From Toxonevra muliebris (Eukaryota > Arthropoda > Insecta > Diptera > Pallopteridae): DNA of 64,000 nucleotides. Where the stretch lies: assembly GCA_963691655.1 (NCBI GenBank), contig OY829329.1, positions 65,280,852-65,344,851 of the forward strand. Direction: 5' to 3'. The position numbers and the translations under genes were made by a program. Below are positions 1-12,480 of the stretch, piece after piece; within the stretch, counting starts at the first letter, position 1; each line of letters opens with the position of its first letter. Below the pieces are notes generated by a model, which was given only the letters and a program-made list of their open reading frames with translations, searched no databases and was not told the DNA's origin.

Positions 1-608
1 ATCTTTTTCTTTCTTTTACCTGGCTCAATAAAAAGCCTAAAAGCAAACTACCAACAATTTTTTATAAAAAAAAAGAAGAAAAGCTAGTCACAAACGAACG
101 GCATAATTATTATTTACCCTGCGTTCTAGTATTGAATTTATAGTTGCATGCAACATTCATAAACTATGGAACATCATAAAACCATAAATTGTTTTTCGCT
201 ACATCCACAAAAATATGTAAAAAAAAAAAAAAAAAAAAAAATGGGATAAGAGCGTTGCGAAATACAAAACTAGCAAACGAATGTATGTATGTTATAAAAT
301 TATAATCATTTCTAAATTTTTTTCGTAATTAACTATAATTGTAAATTTATAGCATGCTGGTTTAGGTATTTAGGATATATAAAGCAAAAGAAACAGAAAC
401 AAAACTGAAATATTTCTGAGTAATTTTTTTGTTTTTGGATTTTTTTGAATTAATTATTGAATTAAATTGGTGCGTACCGCTTGTGTCCAATAATTCATCT
501 AAACTACTCGTGGTTGTGGTGCAATGTTCAGCCTCTGAGTATGTTCCTTTAATAAATCAAGAGATATAGATTTTTTATATTAATTTATAGACATACATAT
601 GTAATCAT
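1..608. other. AT-rich noncoding stretch
   Basis: I see no coding signal, RNA gene or clear repeat beyond homopolymer A runs near 220-240. It lies on the 3' side of the caudal first exon, so by inference it is caudal intron or flank. Confidence 0.4.
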
Positions 609-1211
609 TAGGTGCGTTCGATTCGCCACTCTCTATCCACTTAAATTTGTTTATCTTAAAATACTGGGCAGTGAAGAACCGAATCTACTTACACCGCGTC
701 GAATTTTCAGTTTCTCTAAACCTAAGAATTTAAAGGAAAAATTAGGTTTCCAGTTTTATAAAGGATGATTATTCATTCATTAATAAAAAATAAAAAAATT
801 TACTTCAATACCATTTAGATGCCTTACAGCTACGACGACTGCAAGCAGCAATTGACGCCCAAGGAGGACCCGCAAAATATTGAAAGTGGCATAAAATGTT
901 ATTGCTCATGATAAATAGTTAATATTTAGGTAGTTTCGTATTTTATGAAAACTTTTTTTATTTTTTGTTAAGCTTGTGATTTTTTTTTTTTTTAATAAAT
1001 AGTTGAAGTATTTTTTTTTTTTTTTTTAAATAAACAGTCCTCGTTTATAAAACTGCAAACCTAATTTATCCTTTAGTTCTTTCATTTTACAGCAACTGAA
1101 AATCCGACACTGTGTACGTAGATTTTTGTCCTTCACTGTATATGTATGGCTTGTTCTGTATTTCGAAAAAAGCGACTTTAAGCGAGTAGAGAGAGTGGTG
1201 TATCGTTTACG
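609..1211. mobile_element. Long-TIR foldback-like element with exon-like cargo
   Basis: The segment at about 610-775 is an imperfect reverse complement of about 1045-1211, giving arms of roughly 165 bp. Both arms carry CCACTCTC near the outer end, the block around CAGTGAAG, and the block AACCTAATTT further in. The centre (776-1044) is mostly A/T runs but holds a GC-richer block at 820-893. No convincing target duplication was seen. The arms identify a non-autonomous inverted-repeat element; its superfamily is unknown. Confidence 0.65.
817..910 (+). other. Exon-like GC-rich segment inside the foldback element
   Basis: A pyrimidine-poor acceptor-like ACCATTTAG precedes an unusually GC-rich block. 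One frame from the ATG at 820 reads 30 codons to a stop (starting MPYSYDDCKQ); another frame reads DALQLRRLQAAIDAQGGPAKY then stop, which resembles a protein C-terminus. Because it sits between the two arms of an inverted-repeat element, I infer a captured host gene fragment rather than a functional exon. The parent gene was not recognised. Confidence 0.3.
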
Positions 1212-1651
1212 TCTCTTATTAAATTGTATAAATAGAACCTTGAAATTTTCCTGCAATTTCTTTTTTTCATTCTTTTTTTTTTCATTTCTTTTTTTTTTTT
1301 TAAATAGAAAATGTAAAAAAATATTCGGAGGAACCCTATTCCAGTAAAAAAAGAAAGAAAAACTGCAGAGAAAATTGTTTTGTCTTTTTTCATTTTTTTT
1401 TTAAGGTTCTAAGGAAAATCATGCAAAAGAGCGAAATAATTTGTTATGGTACCTAAACAAATCCGAAGTAAATAAACAGTAAAACGAAGGTCGAAAAGGA
1501 AATGAAAGTGAAAATGACTGAATTAAATGTGTTTTCTTCGAATTTAGAATATGATTTATGTATGTGCGAATTGTAGTGAAATGGTCGCACCCTGTGACGC
1601 TAAAATTCTTACTTTGAACTCTCGAACATGACTAAGTAGAATAGTTTACCT
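1212..1651. other. AT-rich noncoding stretch
   Basis: T- and A-rich sequence with no recognisable gene. Short open frames on both strands here are low-complexity and unsupported. Confidence 0.4.
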
Positions 1652-2400
1652 AGAATGATAGAATACAAGATTACGCCAATAAGTTGATCAAAATTGTCTC
1701 TCTCTGCACATGTCGTCACAAGTAAAATTTTTAAAGAGAAAGCGGTGGAGACTACTTACATTTTAAACGTGAACATTTAAACATTTGTATGTAATGTGGA
1801 AATAAATGACATTTATTAGTTTTAATTCAGTTATTTGCAAATACAAATATAAAATGGAATATTAATAGTTATTTGTCTTCATTATAAGTTAAAATAGTTA
1901 ACTTTATATTCATAATATGTGCCACAAATGTAGCGATCAAGTTGCTTCATAAAGCGCAGTAAAAAAAATCCAAAGAATTAAATGATATAAAACAAGAAAA
2001 AATTACAGGTAAAATTTTTGTTGTAATTTTATGAATCAGGTCTGTTAAAAAAAATTGTTGTTATAATTTTTTGAAAAAATTAATGTTAATACTACCGAAA
2101 CGATATTGCAACTTTCGACGCTCGCACAAGCAGATACTTTGCATAATTAGTATATCTTTAGTGTGAAATTCAATGAGGGATCGATGAAGAGTAAGACATT
2201 TACTTTTGGGTTCAAGCCGAGATTTGATTTTTTAAATTTTCGCCAACTAAATTTTTCAGCGGCCTCATAATGCACTGTTTATATGTAAATGTAAATAAAG
2301 AAAATGACAATCTACGTCACAGACACAAAAGCTTCCGCTCAATCTTGTGAGAGCCAAATAACGGAGATGCGCGTGGCGTAATCTTGTATTCTATCATTCT
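1652..2400. mobile_element. MITE-like element with 27-bp perfect terminal inverted repeats
   Basis: The left end starts AGAATGATAGAATACAAGAT and continues ATTACGCCA; the right end (2374-2400) is its exact reverse complement over 27 bp. The roughly 750-bp interior has no open frame. I could not find a matching target duplication, so the superfamily is not assigned. A perfect inverted match of this length 700 bp apart is unlikely by chance. Confidence 0.65.
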
Positions 2401-4860
2401 TGCCTTTCAACATACACCGATAGAACGCATATGTGTGTATTTCGTGATTTCAATTCATATAAAAACCGCTACGCTCAACACTCTCACTTCATAGTTTGAC
2501 AGTTAAGCTTAGTTTCCCTCCCGCATACGGCTGCCTCTATTATACTGCTATGATTACGCCCGTCACACATTTCAGCGAATATGTGAAAAGAGAGCCAACG
2601 AATTTTTCATCTCCGTTGTTGAGAGAGTGCTCAGCGAACTCGTTAACACATGACAAAACTCGACGAGTCCAATTGCTTCGTTCACTCATACATGCTTAAT
2701 TTTACATACCTACACTGAGAAATTACAATGCATGTGGGGGATTTCTTTTGACATTTCGAAGAATCTGTATGCAAAATATCACAAAACTCTCTCTCCGCCG
2801 TTTTCGTTCAAATCTGCAACAACGGCGAAATGCTTCGTAACATTTTGCAACAACAACAAATTATTTTAATGTATCTTCGCTTAAATGTATGAGGGACGGA
2901 TTCAGAGAATCAAAATATTTCGATTTAAAATTAAGAAATTAAACTTTGATTGGAATCCGTTTAGAAAACAATTATTCAACGAATCATCAGAAACCAACAA
3001 AAAGCTTTCAAATTACAATTGAAAAAGGGAACTATGAACGGAATTCCAGGATAAAAAAAAATCTCAACCACTTCTCCATAACATATGTAACTCCAAAAAA
3101 AATTCTCTAAACTAATTTCGCATTAAATATTTCTAAAAATAAATTTTATTTATAAATAGCCATACACTTTTGTATTTTTCTTTATCACATTATTCAAAGT
3201 AAACAATTCATAAAGTTATTTATTAAATGTTTGTGTGATATTTGCATAAAAAATACTACAAGCAAAGTAATAGCCATCCATAAGTGTACGGTAGCAGTAG
3301 CAGGTAACAGTAACAATAGTAATTCACATTTTAAATGGTTCGTAAAACTTTGCTATTGTTATACAACTACTACAACTATTATTATTATTATTATTAGTAT
3401 TAGCATTTTTTTTTATATTTTTTTTATTATTATTAGTGTTAATATATCTTCATAAAATAAAAAGAAGAAACCAAAGTTGACAGCTCTACAGCGTCAATAA
3501 TAATTGTGCTATAATAATTATGCCTTACACTCTGTGTAAATTGTACACATACAAATTACCAAAAAGAACAGTAGCAGTCCTAGGCTTGAAATCTGTATGT
3601 GTGTGTGTGTTGTTGTTGTAGCCAATAATGCATGAAAGATTGAAAATTTATTGACGCATAAATGTGCGAGAGAGGAACGCACACAAACATCGTCACGTTC
3701 CCAAAGGTTAATTATTTTATAATATTTATTATTTGTTGATACTAAGCCTTTTGTATGCATATTTACATATGAGTATGAGTTGGTAGTAGCTTCTTCTGTT
3801 TTTTTTTATATTAATTCCATGAATTTTATAAATTATTGTAAAAAAAGTAAAATACAAAATAAAAATATTAATCGTAAGATTAAATTTAAGTATGAAAAGT
3901 TTTGTGTGTTTTTTTTTATGATATTAAAAGAAAAAATATAAAAAAATAAATTAATTTGATTTGTGTACATTCGAAAAATCACTGCAACATTTTTACCAGC
4001 GGCAATAATAATTATTTGAGTAATAATAATAATAATAATAGTAATAATTTAACATCCATTCATTCATTAGTTGGTGGTTCGTTCGTACGATTTCATTTCA
4101 TTCATTCATTCATTGTTAAGCATAGCGTACAATTTACAATTTCTCATTTAATTTTTATAATTATTGCTACTTTATTGTGTTATTTAGCGATTACGCATTT
4201 CATTTCATTATTATTATTATTATTATATGGTGATGGAATTGGCTTTAAATCTTCTGTAGATATACATATGTATATGCGCGTTAAATGTTTTTATTTTTGT
4301 TGCTTTAGATATTGTCCCAATGCAGCATATGCTGAAAACGTGTTGAATTATTTGTTTACAAAATATTATAAATTTTTTGCTTTTATTTTATATGATAATA
4401 GATACGTAAATTTTATTTTAACTGGAATACCTTTAAATTGTATGGTATATGTATACAGGTAACCCTTCTAAAAAGTGATATATTTTTCAACTATATACAA
4501 AAATTTTTACTCATAAAAGATCTCTTGAATCAGTTGGACTACTGGGAACCAATTGGACTACTAAAGTTTCCATTAGTGTAACATAAAAGTGAAATTAAAG
4601 TCACACGAGCGATTGAAAACTAGCGCAAGCTTCCTGGGAACAGCATGAAATTGAGTTGGAAGGCTTCACCAAGTTGAAATAAAAAAAAAAAATTGCTTAA
4701 AAAATCTACAGAAAAGAAGAATTCAGTCTGAATCTTTTTGAGGTACACTGGGGACATTCCAAATTATTCAAAAATGCCATCAGAAAATTTTCAAAATTGT
4801 TAAAATTTACATATACCATCATAAATGTTAATAGATTGTACTAAAAAACACATTTTCTGA
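2401..4860. other. Noncoding, simple-sequence-rich stretch
   Basis: Contains ATT/TAA triplet runs (about 3378-3440, 4020-4045, 4205-4225), TTCA repeats near 4100 and a TGTG run near 3600. The longest open frame (3956-4462) is built on these triplet runs and does not look like protein. No gene was recognised. Confidence 0.4.
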
Positions 4861-5025
4861 TAGTTTTTAGGAGACTATGAAATTTAAATCTAGACCTTAG
4901 TTTTCCAAGTCATGACTTTAGTTCAGGTTTAATTCTTTATTTGAAGTAATGTATGACAGGCTTCATGAACAAATGTAGTCAAAACAACAACAGTGTGTAT
5001 GGAGATGGGCAAACACATTTTCATA
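4860..5025 (+). repeat. Foldback-repeat family, left-arm fragment
   Basis: Starts with the family's arm motif TTTTTAGGAGACTATGAAA, continues through the CAAGTCATGACTT block and TTATTTGAAGTAAT, and ends in GAACAAATGTAGTC followed by a GATGGGCAAA remnant. The same succession occurs at 28353-28559 and 60445-61801. This copy is the most diverged and lacks the right arm. Confidence 0.65.
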
Positions 5026-8000
5026 AAAAACGCAAGTGTCCATCTAGAGGCCAAAAAAGTATCCAACTTAGAGACATGGCGTAATTTTTGAAGCGTAGGC
5101 AAAAGAATTTTTTCACCCGCAATATTATCCACATTCATTTGGAATATTATTGTACGATAAAAAAATAGTCAAATTTCGATGAATTCAGCCCCTTGAGATT
5201 ATAAAACTTTGCAAACATTTTAGAGAAGAAATTTCATGTTGTGCATGTTGTAAATAAACGTGTACGATTTTCCACTTCAAGACATAACCAAAAATCAATG
5301 AGTATATGAATAGAAATTGAGAGGATTATTCTGAAAGTTTGACAAGATGATGTTATCTTGCTTTTTCTGATGGGAAATGTAATTAGAAGTAGTTTTGTAA
5401 GAGCAAGACAGTAATATTACCTGAGAGGCACCATCTTGTGAAAGTTATTAAAAAGTTCTCTCAGTTTCCACTCATGTACTCGTTGCTAAAAATCTCGGTG
5501 AATAACGGGAACTACATAAAGCATTCAGTGTTGCCAATTAATGCATGGAAATTTCCCTACGAGACCTTCTGTCCTAATTATTTCATTTTAATTAATTTTT
5601 ATAAAATTTTTTATTTTATTTATTTGCATCCATAAATGCTAATAAAATAAATAAATTATAATCCCCAAATGATTTATATGACAAACAAATATGTCTATCT
5701 GAAATTTAACTCCCTAATTATTCAAGGGTTACCTGTATCTATAGTTAGGTATGTCCGAGTATCTATGTCTGTCTGTCTGTATGTGATTGACAAGTGAGCT
5801 TTTATTGTCATTTATTTGAGAATTTAAAGTTATTTGAAAAGGAAACATTTGTACACTTTTTTTTTTTTTAAATAAACTTACTGATAATAATGATTATATT
5901 TTTTTTTAACGGTTAAATGTGCAAATAACGTCATGTTTACGTTTACTTAAACGCCAGAAAAACCCTAGGTAAATTCCGAATTGAAATAAGAAATGAGTAA
6001 GTTTTTCAAATGCAACTTATAATGGAATTGTAATAAGCTAAAACTCGAATATGCATAAATCATGAGATGCAGAAACCGTGTTAATTTATAATTTCAGTGA
6101 TAGTTTAACTCTTAATTTTCTATTACTTTTCTATTATTACAGACGATTACACTATTGAACTCAAGCAATTGTGTTTCAAGTTTTTTGAGTTTTTATCTTA
6201 AAACGAACATTTGTAAATTTTACAACGCTCGCAAGCCATAATTTCAACGTTTGAACAAAGATTCTTCTGTTTTTTTTATGATTAAAGTTTTTAAAATAAT
6301 TGGCATATTTATTTCTATTAACCAAATTTCAAAATATTATTGAAAGTTTTCAAACAGTGACTTCAAAAAGTCGTGTTTTTTCCAGCCCAAGTTCTTCATA
6401 AATAATGAACCAAAATGAAAGCTAGTTACGTTTTCTTTTTCTATTTTGGTTCAATCTCAAACGTTGTTATATTACAAAAATTTGCAAAAATTTTTCCAAA
6501 TTAAAATTTTTTGCAAATTTCTTTCAAATTTGGCAGTTCACACTTCAAATTAATTTGTTGAAAAACATTTTTTATATACTTTGAAGCAGGCCTTATTCTT
6601 CGTTTTTAGTATTTTTAATTTGGAAAAAATTGCTTCAGTTTTCCTTTCAAAATAAAATTTTTTATAGTGTAGGAGAGAGAGAGAGAGTCCCAAGGTGAAC
6701 ACTATAAGAAAATTTCCGTGCTTTAGTTGGCAACACTGAATAGTTTATGTCTAGAAGTGTATACTCCTACGTGTTTATTTACAGTGTGCACGCTTTGAAA
6801 TTTCTTCTCTCCGAGTTTTAGGAAGTTTTTTTTTTCGAGGGTAAATCGAGGTAAATCGGATTTGACAATGATTCGAAGGTGTACACTTTACGATCACCTA
6901 GGTAGACACTTTCTTTTGGATATTTCGCAATTTTAATCGCAGAAAATTTTTTTTGCCAAGTTTGTGGTCTGGATATTTATTTGTTTTTTTTTTTTAATTA
7001 CGCCTTTCTTTTTTTTATGAAAATGTGTTATACAATTTAATAAGACCTTTAATAATCCTTGATCAATATTAGTATTAAGTACTTAAAGTATACTCTAACT
7101 TAATAGAACCACTGTAGTTAAGCATATAAGCTATATTTTTCCTCGTCACGTCATAAGTTGATGTTGTTGTTCTTTTTCGATGTAATATTCTTACAATTAA
7201 AATAAATAATCAAATCAAATAATTCAATATCAAATCAACAACAAATTGTAAATACCACAAATATACTATATTTATTTACACAATTAATCCCAGCTAAAAG
7301 TCTTAAGCTAACTTGACTTTAACATTATGTACCTATAACCAAAAACGAAAAAACCCAAAAACCAACAATAACAACAACAACACAATATTTGTCTGTTAAT
7401 CCATGCCCGTCAGTATAACAAACATTTCAAGAGCCTTAATCAGAAAACTGGAAGAATTTCTAGGTATATACTTTGCGTATGCATTTGTGTTTTTTTCCCT
7501 GTCTGCCTATATGACTGTCTGTCTACCTGTATAACTAACTGTCTGTCTGTTTGTCTGTCTGTCTCTTTGCCACATATATTCATTCCGAATTGGATAGGTT
7601 TAAAGGAAAAAAAAAAATAACAACAAAATTGATAACAATCATTTTCTATATTTTCGATTCAATTGAATAATGTGAGGTGTGTGAAGCCATTTTTGTTCCA
7701 TTTTTAATGCCTTATCATTTATGCCTTATACTTATATTAAAAGCGGGTATGAATTCTGCTTACATACTGTATTTATATATGTGTGTATGTGTATTTCAAT
7801 TTGATTGCGAGGCAGCGTACATTTTGGGGTTAGAAAAATTATTAAAAATATTTTTTTTTTTTTGTATATAAAATTTCAAGGCGTTCGTTCATTTATTCAT
7901 TCAAACTCACCCGATACTCAATTTCTGATTATTTATTTTTTAGTTAAGTATTTGGAAAACCTTTAGCATATTTTAGTGTAGTTATTTTCGTTTCGATTTT

Positions 8001-9504
8001 TTTGTTTTTTGTTTTTTTTTTGTTTTTTTGGAGGTTGTATAAATCTTTAGTGTATATTTTATATATGACCACACATAAATTTTGTATATATTGACATATT
8101 AAATCTCAATGTGTCATTTTAAATGACATGCGATATTAAAGTTTATGCCAAGCATAGTATGAAACCTGTCAATACAAATTTTATGAATTAATCTCGTTTT
8201 AGTATGAGCTTTTTTATTTTTGTTGTGTGTTTTTGGAAGAGAATAGATAAAAAAAAAATAAAAATGTTGTGGGTATAAACATAAATTGTTGAAAATTATA
8301 AACTGAGAGATTTTCTTTTGGGGTTTTGTTTCTAATCACAATAATATTTTTTGATGCCATTAAATTTGTTATTCAACAATTAAAAATAATTCCATACCCA
8401 ATTTTTTATCGTAGGTATGTATATTATATTTGTACGTAGGTACATAACATTTTTGTGGGGTTTGGAGTTCCAAAGTCTTACATTTTCATTGCACTTGTGT
8501 TTCCGTTTATTTATTTATTTTTTTTTTTTGTTCTTGCCAATAAATTCTTATTTTCTTTTTTTTTTTTTTCTCTTTTTTTATCATAGGTATTTCCAAAATA
8601 ATAATAATAATTGTGAAAAAGATTTGCTAAATAATGTCGCTATTTAGTTTTATTGGAAGTAATTCTAATTTTTATTGGTTTATGACAAAACGCTTTAATA
8701 AATTCGGTTTGTTTTTGTTCTTGTATTTCTGTTTTTTTTTATATATTTATTTGTTGTTATCAAGGCGCGCAATTGCCATTATGAGTTTTTGTTGTTGTTC
8801 TGTGTACTCTACGATAATAAGCCAGCCAACAGAAATACAAAAAAAAAAAAAAAAAAATGGTTTTAATTTCACCATATCATCTAAAGACGATTGACAGCGC
8901 GTCAAAACGTAAAAGCGTGGGGGAGAGAGTAAACTGAAAAAGTTATATTTGAAAAGAAAATAAAAAAAAAAAAAAAATAAAAAAACGACCGAGTTAATCT
9001 AATCGCAAAAACAAAAAATTTTATTGCCACACCTATTGACGACAACAGCACCACAGTATAAATAGGTACAAAATAGAATGATTCTCCTATAGTACATACA
9101 TGGGGATAGAAATTAGAACAACCTTATGAGATTGCTTCAAATTAAAGTCAATGAAAAAACTTCGAGTATAAAAATTATATTTATTTCTAGGAAAAATGCA
9201 AACAAATATAGAAGTACCCATTGAATAGTTAAGTATTTGTTTTAGCTATATGGTTTTGACTTTGAAACCCTTTTTTATGACTTTTAGTTACAAAGTAATA
9301 TACTATAATTACAAAAGAAAAGCATAGGCAGTTAGTTTTTTTAATGGTTCGAATTTTTTTTTTGATGATAATTTTTAATTAACAATTTTAAAAATTATAA
9401 TTATGATTTATATGTATATTTATTTTTGACTATTTAAACAAGTTAATTCTCAATTGGGAATTTGGAAGTTTTCTAGCTTTTCCCTTTTTAGAGTAAAGCA
9501 CTGA
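5026..9504. other. Noncoding stretch with microsatellites
   Basis: AT-rich, with TCTG repeats near 5766-5783 and 7500-7570, long T runs, and no supported coding region. A pair of inverted CAGTGTTGCC motifs (5527 and about 6729) was considered as an element but has no target duplication. By position this is inferred to be caudal intron or flank. Confidence 0.35.
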
Positions 9505-9750
9505 GCAAAGCGGATTTAACATGGTGGTAGCAGCACTACAACAAGTACAACGTAACAATAACAACACGCTACTTTGTTGTTGCTAAAAATCGTAATTGTC
9601 AAAAACACAGGAACAAATGCATGGAAAACAAAACAAACAAAAAAAAAAAAAAGATTTTGACAGTTAAGATTATCTTTATATAAAAAAAAACTAGAGAAGA
9701 AGAAGACAGAGCTGACGCTGCTATCACCTGTTATAATTTCGCCATGGCAT
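9505..9750. mobile_element. Small inverted-repeat element, family shared with 14.9 kb
   Basis: The right end CTATCACCTGTTATAATTTC followed by GCCATGG is the inverse of the left end of the copy near 14.93 kb. The two interiors also share GAACAAATGCATG, an ACAAACAAA run and an AAGAAGA...CTCTGCT-like block. The left terminus here is diverged. This is a short non-autonomous element with no coding capacity. Confidence 0.5.
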
Positions 9751-9864
9751 TGAGTAACGGGGTAACAGGTTAAAAGTGTAATATACAATTACATTACAAT
9801 AACAAAATAAACGTCATCTGTTTTTACTCTCACTTTACTCTTTTTGTCTGTTTTGACCCTTGAC

Positions 9865-11310
9865 CAGTGTTGCCATATTTTTTTGAGCAAAAACTGCAAA
9901 AAGTAAAAACAAAAACTGTATTTTTGGGGAAAAAAACTGTAGCCTATAAAAACGAAAAAAACAAAACTAAAGTTTTTAACTTGAAAAGCTCCTCAGTCAC
10001 TTGCCCACCATTCCACCACACATTCTAAATTTAATAGGTCCAATAATACAATATTTTCCGCATGTTTGGGAGATGCTATGCTTTTTTGAACGCAGCAGAA
10101 ATTTTAAATCCTATAACTTCTGGGAAACCTAATACAATAATAATGCAAAATTTGGGGAAAAAAGTTCGCTCATTAGGCATGATTCGGAAATAAAAAACAA
10201 ACGAACATACAAGTTTTCTATTAATATTAAACCAGTTCTTGTAACACGTTTTGGATTGCCTCAGTCCCGGAAGATTATTAAAGAGTTATTGCCTCTTGTT
10301 CTTCTCTTTCTGGCTGAGTACTTCCCTGATTACGCTCCCTTTCTAGCAAGCTCGTCTGCCTGATCATTGCCCTCTATTCCTAAGAACCCAACAGCGACTT
10401 TATTATCCTTGCCCAGTTGATTAAGCTTGCTCAAACAGCCCACACCAGTTTAGAGGTAACCTCTTTGGAGCATAACGCTCAAATTGCTGCCTGGCTATCT
10501 GACATGGTAGCGATATCTTGCCGTTTGTACTTCCTATCAAGGTTGAATTGCGCACATATGTCGATTGCATGAATTTCAGCTTGAAAGATGCTAGGATACT
10601 TCCCCATCGGCTCAGAGTGTTTGATTCTTGGCCCAAATACTTCTGCCCCAGTTCCATTCTCGGTTCGTGACCTATCTATATACCACTTAATCGTGTGCTC
10701 TTTGAGTGTGTAGTTATGTTCTACACTCTCCCATTCATTCATACTAAGTTTTGCAACAAAGTGTTTCTCAAAACTATACTGTTTATCCATTCTATCCTGG
10801 GGACAGTCCAAGAGATAGTTGTCTTATTATTGTTATTAATAAGAAACACGAAATAAAATTCTTGTTATGACTAGTTAAAAAATTAAATGAGCATTCCTGG
10901 GTCCGATTTCTGGAGTAGTCATAGTTCAAAAGTAATCAATACAACAATTTTAAAAGCTCTCCAAATGGTTTCATCAAATTTCTTGTATATTTCTCTTGAT
11001 GCCACAAAATTTGTTCAATTTTGTAATTTTTTTAGTAAGTCTTTTGTTCTATTCAGCTAATTTTTTGAATTTTAGTTTTGTTAGTATTAATTTGGGGAAA
11101 TATTATTTCCACATTCGCTATCTGCAAATGCTACCTTGAAATACAATTACATTTTTATGATAACCAAAACATATTTAAATCTATTTTGCATATTATTGCA
11201 AAAACTGTAATAAACTGTCAAATTGGGGAAAAAACTGTAATATTTGTAAGACTGCATGCCGACCGAAAAAACTGTAATTTACAGATAAATCTGTCAATAT
11301 GGCACCGCTG
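9865..11310. mobile_element. Non-autonomous hAT-like element carrying LINE RNase H sequence
   Basis: An exact 8-bp direct repeat, CCCTTGAC, flanks it (9857-9864 and 11311-11318). Its ends are CAGTGTTGCCATATT and, inverted, CAGCGGTGCCATATT. An 8-bp duplication with CAG-starting short inverted repeats is the hAT signature. Subterminal AAAAACTGTA motifs recur near both ends. There is no transposase frame; instead the middle holds a degenerate RNase H from a non-LTR element. Confidence 0.8.
10335..10811 (-). pseudogene. LINE RNase H domain remnant
   Basis: The minus strand reads IKWYIDRSRTENGTGAEVFG, an RNase H opening (family pattern FTDGSKT...GTGAGVFG), then FQAEIHAIDICAQ (catalytic E region) and MSDSQAAI (second D). 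After a frame change, VAVGFLGIEGNDQADELARK follows, matching the usual VPGHxGIxGNExAD segment. Frame changes and altered motifs mark it as dead. It belongs to an RNase-H-bearing LINE group (I/R1/LOA-like) and lies entirely inside the hAT-like element. Confidence 0.8.
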
Positions 11311-11341
11311 CCCTTGACTAAAATATTTGTTGCTCTATTAC

Positions 11342-12257
11342 CAGTGTGGCTTGAAAATTAAAACGCAGAAAAGAGTGATTTAGCGGTCAGCGCGTTTTTA
11401 GCGTTTTTTTTTTTCAATTTAAAAAACACTAAATGCTCCGCTAAATAATTCATTTCCTGAATAATCCTAACAGCATTTTTTATTAAAACAATAAGCAATG
11501 AACTTATTCAAAGCCAAAGTTCGTTACCGTAAATCACTCAATTCAAAAAATTTTTTACTTTATATAAAAAATGGAAAACACGAAAATTTATTTTGTGGAA
11601 ACTACAAAATACCTGATGACTTAAATAAACAGCACTAGTGTTTATAATGCTTCTGAATTCAGACTAAAGAGTGTGTTATGGCCAGAAGAAGCTGATAGCA
11701 ATGAAAAGAATATAGTCTTCGACATCGGTGTGTGATAGTTATAAATTACACTGTGTGACAGTGAAAATATACTTTCCTCGAAACATAACTCAAATTGTAG
11801 GTATAGTCAAGCAGAAAAAAACTGCATACTCAGAATTTTGAATTGACCTCAAAATCTGAACTTATGGCCGAAAAACCCATTTTTGGTAGGTTAAAGCGTA
11901 TACTTGCCTATAACTTTATCTTTATTTATTCGATGAGTAAGCTTCTGTATTTGCTTACAACGATGTATAAATTGATAATAGATCTTAAGAAATACCAGAG
12001 TTAGACGGCAAAATATAACGAAAATTGAAATTTTTATATTCTTTCATTTTTAATGATATTTTAAAAGACTATTTTGTTAACCAGTGTATATACTGCCACC
12101 ACTTTTGACTTACACTACTTTGGCACTCAACGATTCATATTTAAAAAATTTGTGTTAAACACTTATATAAGGAAAAAATTTAACGCTTTTTTAAAGAAAA
12201 TACGCTTTTTTTTTCTTCATTTTAGCGGGTTTTGAAAAATAAAAGTTGGCCACACTG
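11342..12257. mobile_element. Second non-autonomous hAT-like element
   Basis: An exact 8-bp direct repeat, TCTATTAC, flanks it (11334-11341 and 12258-12265). The termini are CAGTGTGGCTTG and, inverted, CAGTGTGGCCAAC. Repeated AGCG/ACGCTTTTT motifs lie inside both ends. It is 916 bp with no transposase frame, and its left duplication starts 15 bp after the right duplication of the neighbouring hAT-like element. It also contains a CACTGTGTGACAGTG block (about 11740) shared with 20.2 kb. Confidence 0.8.
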
Positions 12258-12265
12258 TCTATTAC

Positions 12266-12436
12266 TCTAAGTAAAAGAGAAAGCCAGTGCTGCCTACTTA
12301 TTGATTTATACGACAACAAAATATAAAAAACAAGAGTTTAGTTCCTAGTGTATTAGATTGGCAACATTGATCGCTGAGAAAAAAATTAGCTGATTGATAT
12401 TTACTCCAGAGAGCGCTAACTCAGTTTTAGATGCAA

Positions 12437-12480
<44 letters not shown>

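Noticed and set aside
3956..4462. 168-codon open frame, plus strand
   Set aside because: It is built from Asn- and Leu-rich triplet repeats in AT-rich DNA, with no domain or splice context.
5527..6738. Inverted CAGTGTTGCC pair as a further hAT-like element
   Set aside because: The flanking 8-mers (AAAGCATT and AATAGTTT) do not match as a target duplication.
12274..12372. CAGTGCTGCC / GGCAACATTG pair as a tiny hAT-like element
   Set aside because: The flanking 8-mers differ, and the inverted match is only about 10 bp.
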